Assembly (NCBI GenBank): GCA_040387515.1
Contig: JAZKDP010000005.1
Location: 1-64,000 of the forward strand
DNA from: Methylotenera_A sp040387515
GTDB taxonomy: Bacteria > Pseudomonadota > Gammaproteobacteria > Burkholderiales > Methylophilaceae
Reading direction: 5' to 3'
DNA: 64,000 bases
This document shows, one piece after another, positions 34,405-43,127 of the stretch. The first letter of the stretch is position 1; every line of letters starts with the position of its first letter. The position numbers and the translations under genes were made by a program. The notes under the pieces were generated by a model that made no database searches, had not been told where the DNA came from, and was given only the letters and a program-made list of their open reading frames with translations.

Positions 34405-35337
34405 ATGATTAAACATTTGCCCGACAATCACTCAAACAACTTCATTAAGCTGCGCAATAGCTTGATTTCGTCCACTGGCAAAGCCATTGGCGATTACAAC
34501 ATGATTGAAGATGGCGACACGGTTTTGGTGTGCATGAGCGGTGGCAAAGATAGTTACACCATGCTAATGATGTTGCTGGCTTTGCAGGAACGCGCGCCGA
34601 TTGACTTTAAACTCATCGCCATGAATTTAGACCAAAAGCAGCCGAATTTTCCTGCGCACATTTTGCCTGAATACTTTAAAAATTTAGGCGTGGATTACCG
34701 CATTGTAGAAGCGGATACTTATTCAGTGGTTAAAGAGAAGATCCCAGAAGGAAAAACCACTTGCAGCCTTTGTTCACGCTTACGGCGCGGCATTATTTAC
34801 ACCACTGCAAAAGAATTGGGTGCGAATAAAATCGCGCTTGGACATCATCGTGACGATATTGTAGAAACACTTTTCCTTAACCTGTTTTTTGGAGCGAAGT
34901 TAAAAGCCATGCCGCCAAAACTGGCTACTAATGATAACCAAAACGTGGTGATTCGCCCTTTAGCTTATTGTGCTGAAAAAGATATCGCCAGCTATGCGCG
35001 CCAAATGGCGTTTCCGATTATTCCGTGCGATTTATGTGGCAGTCAGGAAAATCTTCAGCGCCAAAAAGTAAAAGATATGCTGCAAGCATGGGAGATTGAG
35101 CAACCTGGTCGCGTGAATAATATTTTCCGCGCGATTGGTAATGTTGAGCCTTCGCACCTTGCAGATACTAATTTATATGATTTTAAAAGTTTAACGCAAG
35201 CCAAAACCAGTGACGAAGATCCACTTTTTGGCGATATTGCAGCCAAAGAGTCTGAAAATCTTTCAACAAATTCTAGCGGCGCATTAAGTATAGCCAGCAA
35301 TAATGGCACACGTATTGAGTTCACCCGAAACAAATAA
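34405..35337 (+). CDS. ttcA: TtcA, tRNA 2-thiocytidine synthetase
   Basis: TtcA is an iron-sulfur-dependent thiolase that forms s2C at position 32 of tRNA. The 310-residue protein has the PP-loop CMSGGKDSYTML and the cluster cysteines in TTCSLCSRLRRG. The later motif HHRDDIVETLFLNLFFG and a third Cys pair in PCDLCGSQE are present. The C-terminal 50 residues are polar and less conserved. It follows the SDR gene on the plus strand. Confidence 0.96.
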   Translation: MIKHLPDNHSNNFIKLRNSLISSTGKAIGDYNMIEDGDTVLVCMSGGKDSYTMLMMLLALQERAPIDFKLIAMNLDQKQPNFPAHILPEYFKNLGVDYRIVEADTYSVVKEKIPEGKTTCSLCSRLRRGIIYTTAKELGANKIALGHHRDDIVETLFLNLFFGAKLKAMPPKLATNDNQNVVIRPLAYCAEKDIASYARQMAFPIIPCDLCGSQENLQRQKVKDMLQAWEIEQPGRVNNIFRAIGNVEPSHLADTNLYDFKSLTQAKTSDEDPLFGDIAAKESENLSTNSSGALSIASNNGTRIEFTRNK

Positions 35338-35415
35338 GCCAACATACAAATAACCTAGCAAATGATTAAATAATCGGTTTTTTGCATTGACTTATTGTCT
35401 ACAAGTCGATTAGCT

Positions 35416-35424
35416 TGCTATCAT
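35416..35424 (+). promoter_or_regulatory. Possible extended -10 promoter of topA
   Basis: TGCTATCAT is an extended -10 (TGn followed by a five-of-six match to TATAAT), 40 bp ahead of the topA ATG. No good -35 is found at 17 nt, though a TTGACT lies further up (35387). This is weak evidence. Confidence 0.3.
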
Positions 35425-35464
35425 CTACGCAATTACTCACTTTTAGCCATTATCTTAGGCATTA

Positions 35465-38101
35465 ATGTCAAAACTACTCATTGTAGAATCACCTTCTAAA
35501 GCAAAAACGCTTAAAAAATACCTTGGTAACGATTTTGAGGTGTTGGCCAGTTATGGTCATATTCGCGATCTAATTCCCAAAAACGGCGCGGTTGATCCTA
35601 ACAATCACTTCGCCATGAAATACGACATCATTGAGCGCAATGCCAAACATATGGATGCAATCACGCGCGCAGTTAAAAATGCTGACAGCATTTATCTGGC
35701 AACCGATCCGGACCGCGAAGGTGAAGCGATTTCATGGCATATTGCTGAAATTCTGGCTGAGAAAAAACTGCTTAAAAACAAGCTATTAAAACGCGTTGAA
35801 TTTAATGAGATTACGCAAACAGCGGTAAAACATGCCATCGATAATCCACGCGATATTGCGATGAATTTGGTCAATGCGCAACAAGCACGCCGCGCGCTGG
35901 ACTACTTGGTTGGTTTTAATTTATCACCGTTATTGTGGAAAAAGATTCGCAGGGGCTTATCCGCAGGCCGCGTGCAAAGCCCTGCTTTGCGTTTGATTGT
36001 AGAGCGTGAATTAGAAATTGAAGCGTTCAAATCACAAGAGTATTGGTCGATTCACTTGGACGCGCTGAAACATGCACACAGCTTTAACGCCAAGTTAATC
36101 CAATTAAATGGCGAAAAAATAGAACAATTTACCGTCATTAATCATGACCAGCAAGCTGATATTGTCGGCAAATTACTGCTCGCCAGCGCAGGCAAAACCA
36201 CTGTTTCGCGCGTAGAGAAAAAGCAACGCAGTCGCAGCCCTGCCGCGCCATTTACAACATCAACTCTGCAACAAGAAGCGGTGCGTAAACTTGGATTTAC
36301 CACTAGCCGTGCAATGCGCGTGGCACAACAACTGTACGAAGGCGTAGATGTTGGTTCTGGTACGACTGGCTTAATTACCTACATGCGTACCGATTCGTTT
36401 AGTTTGGCCGCTGAAGCAGTGATGAGCATTCGCGATTATGTGAAAAAGAATTTTGACGCTGATTATTTGCCAAAATCGCCGATTATGTACAAAACCAAAG
36501 CCAAAAATGCACAAGAGGCGCATGAGGCAATTCGCCCTACCGATATTTCACGCAATCCAACCACGATGCGCAAATATTTGAATGATGAGCAATTTAAACT
36601 GTACGAAATGATCTGGAAGCGCACGCTGGCTTGTCAAATGTCACCAGCCAAATTTGATGCGGTTAGTGTGGATTTAAGTGTGGGCAGTGAAGCGAATTTA
36701 TTCCGTGCAACTGGTCAAACATTAGTTTTCCCAGGCTTTATCGCGGTGTATATGGAAGGTCGCGATGACGAAGAGGAAGAAGGCGAAAGCAAATTACCGC
36801 ATCTAGAAACTGGCGAGATTTTAAACGTTGAAAAAATCTACGGCGATCAACATTTTACTGAGCCGCCGCCGCGCTATGGTGAAGCCAGTTTAGTGAAAAT
36901 TTTAGAAGAGTACGGCATTGGCCGCCCTTCCACTTACGCCAGCATCATTAGTACCTTGCAAGACCGCGAATACGTCATTTTAGATAAAAAACGCTTTACG
37001 CCAACCGATGTTGGCCGCGTTGTAAATAAGTTCTTAACCGAACATTTCACCAAATATGTGGATTACGACTTTACCGCCAACCTTGAAAATGCGCTGGACA
37101 GCGTAGCCGATGGCTCGCGTGAGTGGATCCCGTTAATGGATGAGTTCTGGCAAGGATTTAATGCGCAAATTATCAGTAAAGCAGACGTTGATAGACCTGG
37201 TAACGAGTTAATTGACGAAGCTTGCCCAAAATGTGGCAAACCATTACAAAAACAATTAAGTCGCTTTGGTAGTTTTATTGGCTGTACAGGCTATAACGAT
37301 GAGCCGAAATGCGACTACAAACGTAACATGAACGGCACAGCGCAAGCAGGTGCTGACCCAGTGACGATTGGTATAGATGCGGACTCTGGTAAAGAAATCT
37401 ACTTAATGAACGGACCATATGGTCCATACCTACAAGTTGGTGTAGCGGTTGAGGGTGAGAAGAAAAAGCCCAAACGCGTCAGCATCCCTAAAGAAATACC
37501 GATTAGCAATGTAAATATCGATATTGCAAATATGCTGCTATCTCTGCCACGCGATTTAGGTTTGCATCCAGAAACCAATAAAAAGATCGTGGCGAATATT
37601 GGGCGCTTTGGACCTTATGTGAATCATGACGGTAAATTCAAATCGATTCCAAAAAGTGATAGCGTTTTTAGTATTGATTTAGCAGGTGCGGTTACATTGT
37701 TGGCGGCGGCCAATACTGGTCCAGCACCGATATTAGAACTTGGCGCGCACCCTTCTGGCGAAGGTCGAATTGAAGTATTTGCTGGCCGCTATGGCCCTTA
37801 TGTGCAACATGGAAAACTACGTGCAACCTTGCCAAAAAGCATAGAGCCTGAAACGTTAACATTAGAGGAGGCGCTTGGATTGCTGGCTGAAAAGGCAGCA
37901 AAAGAAGAGGCTACGGGTAAAACCAGCAAGAAAAAACCTGCTAAAAAACCAGCAGCTAAAAAAACGGCGGTAAAAAAAGCCAGCGCTACCAGCACAACAA
38001 CGGCTAAAAAAGTTGCTGTCAAAAAGCCAGCTACCAAAAAAGCTCCAGCTAAAAAAGCGACTACGAAGAAAACCACAGTAAAAAAGGCAGCAGCTGAATA
38101 G
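35465..38101 (+). CDS. topA: DNA topoisomerase I
   Basis: This type IA topoisomerase relaxes negative supercoils. The 878-residue protein has the Toprim domain (LLIVESPSKAKTLKKYLG, then TDPDREGEAISWH) and the active-site tyrosine Y306 in TGLITYMRTDS. The archway IGRPSTYASII block and a zinc-binding CPKCGKPL...CDYK motif follow, with further C-terminal repeats. The last 65 or so residues are almost entirely Lys, Ala, Pro and Thr, a histone-H1-like tail that should bind DNA non-specifically. It ends at a hairpin terminator shared with the convergent gene. Confidence 0.97.
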   Translation: MSKLLIVESPSKAKTLKKYLGNDFEVLASYGHIRDLIPKNGAVDPNNHFAMKYDIIERNAKHMDAITRAVKNADSIYLATDPDREGEAISWHIAEILAEKKLLKNKLLKRVEFNEITQTAVKHAIDNPRDIAMNLVNAQQARRALDYLVGFNLSPLLWKKIRRGLSAGRVQSPALRLIVERELEIEAFKSQEYWSIHLDALKHAHSFNAKLIQLNGEKIEQFTVINHDQQADIVGKLLLASAGKTTVSRVEKKQRSRSPAAPFTTSTLQQEAVRKLGFTTSRAMRVAQQLYEGVDVGSGTTGLITYMRTDSFSLAAEAVMSIRDYVKKNFDADYLPKSPIMYKTKAKNAQEAHEAIRPTDISRNPTTMRKYLNDEQFKLYEMIWKRTLACQMSPAKFDAVSVDLSVGSEANLFRATGQTLVFPGFIAVYMEGRDDEEEEGESKLPHLETGEILNVEKIYGDQHFTEPPPRYGEASLVKILEEYGIGRPSTYASIISTLQDREYVILDKKRFTPTDVGRVVNKFLTEHFTKYVDYDFTANLENALDSVADGSREWIPLMDEFWQGFNAQIISKADVDRPGNELIDEACPKCGKPLQKQLSRFGSFIGCTGYNDEPKCDYKRNMNGTAQAGADPVTIGIDADSGKEIYLMNGPYGPYLQVGVAVEGEKKKPKRVSIPKEIPISNVNIDIANMLLSLPRDLGLHPETNKKIVANIGRFGPYVNHDGKFKSIPKSDSVFSIDLAGAVTLLAAANTGPAPILELGAHPSGEGRIEVFAGRYGPYVQHGKLRATLPKSIEPETLTLEEALGLLAEKAAKEEATGKTSKKKPAKKPAAKKTAVKKASATSTTTAKKVAVKKPATKKAPAKKATTKKTTVKKAAAE

Positions 38102-38162
38102 CGACTGCTTAGTAAGCCGGAAAATGGTTTGCGCAATTGATAATATGTAGTTGCAATAAAAG

Positions 38163-38200
38163 AAAAATGGCTCTGAATATTACTTCAGAGCCATTTTTTA
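38163..38200. terminator. Bidirectional terminator between topA and the PBP7 gene
   Basis: ATGGCTCTGA (38167-38176) pairs with TCAGAGCCAT (38185-38194). It is flanked by AAAAA on the left and TTTTTT on the right, serving both convergent genes. Confidence 0.9.
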
Positions 38201-38248
38201 TACTTCAAATTTATATCTTATAATTTACACTTTAATAACGAATTATCT

Positions 38249-39346
38249 TTAAGAAATTCTACCTGCCATCACTTCATTTTTGTGTGCTGGTTTAGCTTTA
38301 AATGTTTCATGCTGCAAATCTATTTGACCAGTGGTCGTCATTTTCGGCTCGCTGTTATATTCCACCCATTTACGCACACGGTTTGCATCACCTATACGCG
38401 TTAATTTACCATTTGAATCCAACAGCACAATAATCATTGGTTCGCCACCAAGCTCCGCTTGCATCACCAAACAACGGCCTGCCTCAGCAATATAGCCTGT
38501 TTTAGACAACCCAATTTGCCATTCGCCGCCACGCACTAGACCATTGGTATTATTAAAATTCACTGGATGAGTACGATTTTGAACGTAAACCTCTTGCGAC
38601 AGGCTGGTGCTTGCCATTCTAATTTCAGGATATTGATAAGCCGCTGCGACCATTTTGGTTAAGTCTTCGGCTGTTGATATATTGCGGCTATTTAATCCAG
38701 TAGCATCCACAAATTCAGTATTAACCATACCAAGCCCAATTGCCTTCACATTCATGGCCTTGATAAATGCATATTTACCGCCAGGATAATGTCTAGAGAT
38801 TGCTGAAGCCGCACGATTTTCTGATGCCATAAGTGCCAATTGCAACATATCGGCACGACTTAATGCCGCGCCAACGCTTAACCTTGAGCTTGAGCCTTTT
38901 AAATAATCAACATCCTCATTGGAAACAGTCAGTGTGTCATCCAATGATAACTGGGCATCCAACATCACCATTGCTGTCATTAATTTAGTAATAGAAGCGA
39001 TTGGCGTAGGTACATTGGTATTTTTTGCGTATATAACCTCACCCGTATTTTGGTTGATAATTAAAGCTTTAGCAGATGCAAGCTGCAAAATGCTACTACC
39101 ATCGTAACGATCAGCAGCTAAATATTCAGATTGTGTAAAAGTACGTACTTTATGTGTTGTAGTGCGTGTCTTAAAATGCACTTTTTTCACTCTACTGCTT
39201 TTTACACGTGCTTTACTAATCGTGCTTTTTTGACTTGTAGATGCGCGTTTATTCGTTTTTTTCTGCTCAGCCAACGTCTGTATTGGCATTGCCACCAACG
39301 AAAATGCCACATAAAACAGCACGATTTTCTTAAAAAGCTTATTCAT
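38249..39346 (-). CDS. PBP7-type D-alanyl-D-alanine endopeptidase
   Basis: This is a periplasmic low-molecular-mass penicillin-binding protein of the S11 family that trims or cleaves peptidoglycan cross-links. The 365-residue product has a signal peptide (about 1-26) and then a very basic Lys/Arg/Ser/Thr-rich stretch (about 29-68). The catalytic domain follows with S118-I-T-K121, the SEN motif in MASENRAAS and KTG in LSKTGYIAEAG. E. coli PbpG is the closest named relative by motif. The basic linker is a distinctive addition that may bind wall or LPS (inference). Confidence 0.92.
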   Translation of the reverse strand: MNKLFKKIVLFYVAFSLVAMPIQTLAEQKKTNKRASTSQKSTISKARVKSSRVKKVHFKTRTTTHKVRTFTQSEYLAADRYDGSSILQLASAKALIINQNTGEVIYAKNTNVPTPIASITKLMTAMVMLDAQLSLDDTLTVSNEDVDYLKGSSSRLSVGAALSRADMLQLALMASENRAASAISRHYPGGKYAFIKAMNVKAIGLGMVNTEFVDATGLNSRNISTAEDLTKMVAAAYQYPEIRMASTSLSQEVYVQNRTHPVNFNNTNGLVRGGEWQIGLSKTGYIAEAGRCLVMQAELGGEPMIIVLLDSNGKLTRIGDANRVRKWVEYNSEPKMTTTGQIDLQHETFKAKPAHKNEVMAGRIS

Positions 39347-39576
39347 TTTAACAACCCTAATTCAACTACGTTTGAATAGATAATATATAAAAAATGTTTA
39401 TTTGTCATTAGCTTAGCGCATATTTATAAAAATAATATTAACATATTTAATATTGTGACTTTTTTGACACAAGCACTTAAATGCACGACTTAAGTGATGA
39501 CAAATATTAGCTTTGTGCGAAAATGTAAACTTAATTGAGTATCTTATCTTGAATATAACAATGACTGAATAACACG

Positions 39577-39957
39577 ATGAAAATTCCAAATAATTTATAT
39601 TACACTGCCGAACATTTATGGGTAAGCCAAGCCACTACTGGCGAATGGTCGGCGGGCATCACGGATTATGCGCAAGATTTATTAGGTGATATTGTGTTTA
39701 TTCAACCGCCTAATGTAGATGACTTACTAGCAAATGGCTTGCCTTGCGGAGTAGTAGAGTCAGTCAAAACGGGTTCTGATTTGCATGCGCCAATGAATGG
39801 CGTGGTGACTGAAATTAATCATGATTTGCTGAATGCGCCCGAAGGCATTAATGACAAGCCTTACGACGCCTGGATATTCAAATTTAAGCCGACTGATGCA
39901 AATGATACCAAGCACTTTTTAACGGCTGATGCCTACGCTGATTTAATAAAAACCTAA
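39577..39957 (+). CDS. gcvH: Stand-alone GcvH, glycine cleavage H / lipoyl carrier protein
   Basis: This is a lipoylated carrier that shuttles the aminomethyl group in the glycine cleavage system. The 126-residue protein has HLWVSQ near the N-terminus, GDIVFIQPP, and the lipoyl lysine K64 in VESVKTGSDLHAPMNG. gcvT and gcvP are not adjacent, so the other subunits are elsewhere or the protein serves another lipoyl relay. It converges with the coiled-coil gene with only 1 bp between stops. Confidence 0.92.
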   Translation: MKIPNNLYYTAEHLWVSQATTGEWSAGITDYAQDLLGDIVFIQPPNVDDLLANGLPCGVVESVKTGSDLHAPMNGVVTEINHDLLNAPEGINDKPYDAWIFKFKPTDANDTKHFLTADAYADLIKT

Positions 39958-39958
39958 A

Positions 39959-40945
39959 TTATGGCAATACAAACTTAACCTTTAGCAGCAATTCTTGTAA
40001 CTCGTCTGTTAATTGCCGCCGTAAATCATTTTCTAACGCGGGTAATGCGCTTGCTAATATATGCTGAATATTAGCACGTAGCACTTCTTGTACTGCTGGC
40101 AAATCACCATTTACTGCAGATAAAAAGCTTTCCCTCACCTGCAAGCTTTGTGACGTCATTTCCTCTATAAATTTAGCTTTAACTTCGTCTGCTGCTGCAG
40201 TATAAATAGCTGGCATAGCCTCATCTAATTCGCTTCGCATTTGTGTGAGCGCATCAGATTGCAGCGTCTGCACCTGCTGCTGCAAATCTTGTTGAGTGGT
40301 TTGCATAATCGTTTCATACGCATTACTTAATTCGTTGCTTAATTGCGCTTGATGCTGTTGTAGTGACTCAGCTTGAAATGCTTGCAAGGCTTGATTTAGA
40401 TCAAGCTGAATACGCGCAGTTACGTCTGTTTTAAGCGTCTCAACATAGGTGTTAATTTCAGTTGTGGCAGCTTGCGTAGATGTCTGCATCACATCTGTCA
40501 ACATTCTATCGACTTGTGTAACGGCTGTCGTTTGCATACCAGCAATTTTATCTGCCAGACTTGCATGGACCAATTCCGCACTAACTTGATACATCCGCGG
40601 CAAATCCGTTTTAAGGTCTGCTTTGGTTTTATCAATAAAATCAGTCGTATTGGATTCAATGGCTGCCTGTGTTTTGCTGATTTCAGCTTGCAATTCCTTG
40701 ATTAAATCTTTTTTAAGCGCATCACGCACACTATCCAGCACCGCTTGCGTAATGTCAGCTTCCAGCCGCGGTCTTACGTGATTTGTGACACGTGCAATAA
40801 ACTCTGGCGTTATACCTAGAGTTGGGTCATTTTGCTTGCTTGCTTGAGTCTTAAACTCTTCCGCATTGCGCTCAGCCTTAATTTTGGGCTGATACACCTC
40901 TGTCAGCACTGGAATTTTGCTATCTGTTGTTGAATTATCTGCCAA
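39959..40945 (-). CDS. Unrecognised amphipathic coiled-coil protein downstream of holC
   Basis: I do not recognise this 328-residue protein. It has no signal peptide, no membrane helix and no cysteine. After a polar N-terminal 50 residues it is nearly all predicted helix (about 55-325). It is rich in Gln, Ala, Thr, Asp and Leu, with heptad-like and 11-residue-like spacing of hydrophobics, resembling apolipoprotein-like or long coiled-coil domains. The segments around residues 55-75 and 300-325 are more conserved-looking and hydrophobic (TPEFIARVTNHVRPRLEAD; ALENDLRRQLTDELQELL). It lies 8 bp after holC and shares its operon with pepA. Confidence 0.75.
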   Translation of the reverse strand: MADNSTTDSKIPVLTEVYQPKIKAERNAEEFKTQASKQNDPTLGITPEFIARVTNHVRPRLEADITQAVLDSVRDALKKDLIKELQAEISKTQAAIESNTTDFIDKTKADLKTDLPRMYQVSAELVHASLADKIAGMQTTAVTQVDRMLTDVMQTSTQAATTEINTYVETLKTDVTARIQLDLNQALQAFQAESLQQHQAQLSNELSNAYETIMQTTQQDLQQQVQTLQSDALTQMRSELDEAMPAIYTAAADEVKAKFIEEMTSQSLQVRESFLSAVNGDLPAVQEVLRANIQHILASALPALENDLRRQLTDELQELLLKVKFVLP

Positions 40946-40953
40946 AATAGTCC

Positions 40954-41454
40954 CTACTCTACATTTGATGCCTGATTATTGAATGACGAACTATCCGCAT
41001 CCAATTTAGATGCTTGCATTTTAGCATGGTCAATATGCTGAATCTCATAACCTCTATCGCGGTAAAATTTGTAGCGTTGGCGTGCGCTTAACTTATCAGA
41101 TTCGTCATTGCCCACAATCTCAATCAAATGTGTAAATCGGCTAAAAAATTGTGGTTCCTGCTCTGTTAAGTTAATCAGCAACTCGTCTTGAATCACCTCG
41201 TCCATCTGCCCTGCCGCATTTTTTTTACACGCAATAATAATAGGCGTTCTTGCCGCATGAGTATGTTCAGCCATCACATGCGGCAAAAAACTGGCTGGCT
41301 GAAGCTGCCATAAATCATTAGAAACATCCGTCGCACTTTTAACATCCTCAGTAAATACAGTCACTTGCCGATGTTTAAGTAGTGCCTTTTCTACAAGGCT
41401 GATAAGTAAATGCTGCTTATCAGCCACATTAGAATAAAACTCAATTCGCGTCAT
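40954..41454 (-). CDS. holC: HolC, DNA polymerase III chi subunit
   Basis: Chi links the clamp loader to SSB at the replication fork. The 166-residue protein has the HolC pattern: TRIEFYSNVADKQHL at the start, the DLWQLQPASFLPH segment, and the C-terminal YKFYRDRGYEIQHID. A polar extension of about 20 residues follows the usual end. The pepA-holC neighbourhood is conserved across proteobacteria. It starts 14 bp after pepA. Confidence 0.93.
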   Translation of the reverse strand: MTRIEFYSNVADKQHLLISLVEKALLKHRQVTVFTEDVKSATDVSNDLWQLQPASFLPHVMAEHTHAARTPIIIACKKNAAGQMDEVIQDELLINLTEQEPQFFSRFTHLIEIVGNDESDKLSARQRYKFYRDRGYEIQHIDHAKMQASKLDADSSSFNNQASNVE

Positions 41455-41468
41455 GCCAACTCTTTAAT

Positions 41469-42947
41469 TTAAGCGGCGCGTTGAATTAAAAACGTCGTTA
41501 ATAATGGCACTGGGCGACCTGTTCCGCCTTTTTCTTTACCACTTTTCCATGCAGTACCCGCAATATCCAAATGCGCCCAATCATATTTTTTAGTAAAGCG
41601 CGACAAGAAACAAGCGGCTGTAATGCTGCCACCAGCACGACCGCCAATATTCGCCATGTCCGCAAAGTTACTGTCTAACTGGCTTTGGAACTCATCCCAC
41701 AATGGCATATGCCAAGCGCGATCATGCGCGGCATCGCCAGCTTCCAATAATTCTTTAGCCAGCGCATCTTTATTACTGAATAAACCGCTCGGATGATGAC
41801 CAAGCGCAATCACGCACGCGCCTGTTAAGGTTGCGATATCCACCACCGCACTTGGCTCAAAACGTTCTGCATAAGTGAGCGCATCGCATAAAATCAAGCG
41901 TCCTTCCGCATCGGTATTCAGCACTTCAATGGTTAATCCTGCCATGCTGGTTAAAATATCACCCGGTTTAATCGCGCCCGCATCCGGCATATTTTCACAA
42001 GTAGGGATAATGCCCACTACATTAAGCGGCAAATTCAACTCGCCAATGGCTTTAAATGTGCCAAATACACTCGCAGCGCCACACATGTCATATTTCATTT
42101 CATCCATATCAGCGCCAGGTTTTAATGAAATACCACCAGTATCAAACGTGATGCCTTTACCAACTAGGACCACTGGCTTTTGACCTTTTTTACCTTTTAA
42201 ATGTTGCAGCACAATCAAACGTGGCGGCTCTACGCTGCCTTGCGCAACACCTAAAAATGAACCCATGCCCAATTTTTCAATTTCCGCTTTTTCTAACACT
42301 TCCACTTTAAAACCGTATTGTTTGGCCAAAGCTTTGGCTTGTTCACCCAGATAAGTAGGCGTGCAAATATTGGGTGGCAAATTACCTAAATTCTTAGCCA
42401 ATGTAACGCCCGCACCAATTGAGCTGCCTTGCTTAATCGCGGCTTCAGCAGTATCGGTTTCAGATTTTTCTACAAAAATCGTTACTTTACTTAATGTACA
42501 GGCATCCGCTTTTTTCGCTTTAATCGCATTCACAATATAAGTTGTATCTAATGCAACTTCAACCAATTGCGCGACTTTGGCGTGCGTACCGGATTTCTTA
42601 ATATCGACTTCTGCTAGAAAAACGCTGGCATTTGCTACGCCTTTTGGTATGGCTTTAACCGCGGTGCGTACTGCTTGGCGATATTGCTTCTCAGTAAATT
42701 CATCTTGCTTACCCAAACCCACCAACATTACGCGCGTAGCGACCACATCTGCTAATTGATGCAGCACTAAAACTGTATTTAACTTACCTTCAAAATCGCC
42801 ATTTTTCAATACGGCACTAATGGCTTTACTGGACGCTTTATCTAATTCTTTAGCCGCATCGGTTAATTTATTACCCTCAAACACGCCTACAATGACGCAA
42901 TCTGACTGTTGTTTTTCAGGATTTCCATTTTTTATGCTAAATTCCAT
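41469..42947 (-). CDS. pepA: PepA, leucyl aminopeptidase
   Basis: This is an M17 cytosol aminopeptidase, a hexameric di-metal enzyme, in some bacteria also a DNA-binding recombination and regulatory factor. The 492-residue protein shows the metal ligands in VGKGITFDTGGISLKPG and the signature NTDAEGRLILCDAL. The active-site MKYDMCGAASV block and the C-terminal GTAWKSGKEKGGTGRPV are present. It is divergent from lptF with a 180-bp gap that should hold both promoters. Confidence 0.97.
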   Translation of the reverse strand: MEFSIKNGNPEKQQSDCVIVGVFEGNKLTDAAKELDKASSKAISAVLKNGDFEGKLNTVLVLHQLADVVATRVMLVGLGKQDEFTEKQYRQAVRTAVKAIPKGVANASVFLAEVDIKKSGTHAKVAQLVEVALDTTYIVNAIKAKKADACTLSKVTIFVEKSETDTAEAAIKQGSSIGAGVTLAKNLGNLPPNICTPTYLGEQAKALAKQYGFKVEVLEKAEIEKLGMGSFLGVAQGSVEPPRLIVLQHLKGKKGQKPVVLVGKGITFDTGGISLKPGADMDEMKYDMCGAASVFGTFKAIGELNLPLNVVGIIPTCENMPDAGAIKPGDILTSMAGLTIEVLNTDAEGRLILCDALTYAERFEPSAVVDIATLTGACVIALGHHPSGLFSNKDALAKELLEAGDAAHDRAWHMPLWDEFQSQLDSNFADMANIGGRAGGSITAACFLSRFTKKYDWAHLDIAGTAWKSGKEKGGTGRPVPLLTTFLIQRAA

Positions 42948-43127
42948 TGCTAGTCCTTTAAAGTTTGATGCTTAAGTTTTATATCAGAGTATATAAGTTA
43001 GTTTTAACCAATTATCCAGCGTTTTGGGGCGAAATCAAAGCCTAAATTTGAACATTAGCTTTTGAACGACAGTCTTTAAACAACACTCTTTAAAAATTGG
43101 TTAAGTCCAATTTGGAACAATTTTAAA

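Noticed and set aside
37798..38136. Minus-strand open frame opposite the topA C-terminus
   Set aside because: It arises from the Lys/Ala repeat read backwards (Val/Phe/Ala-rich product); topA is certain in this region.
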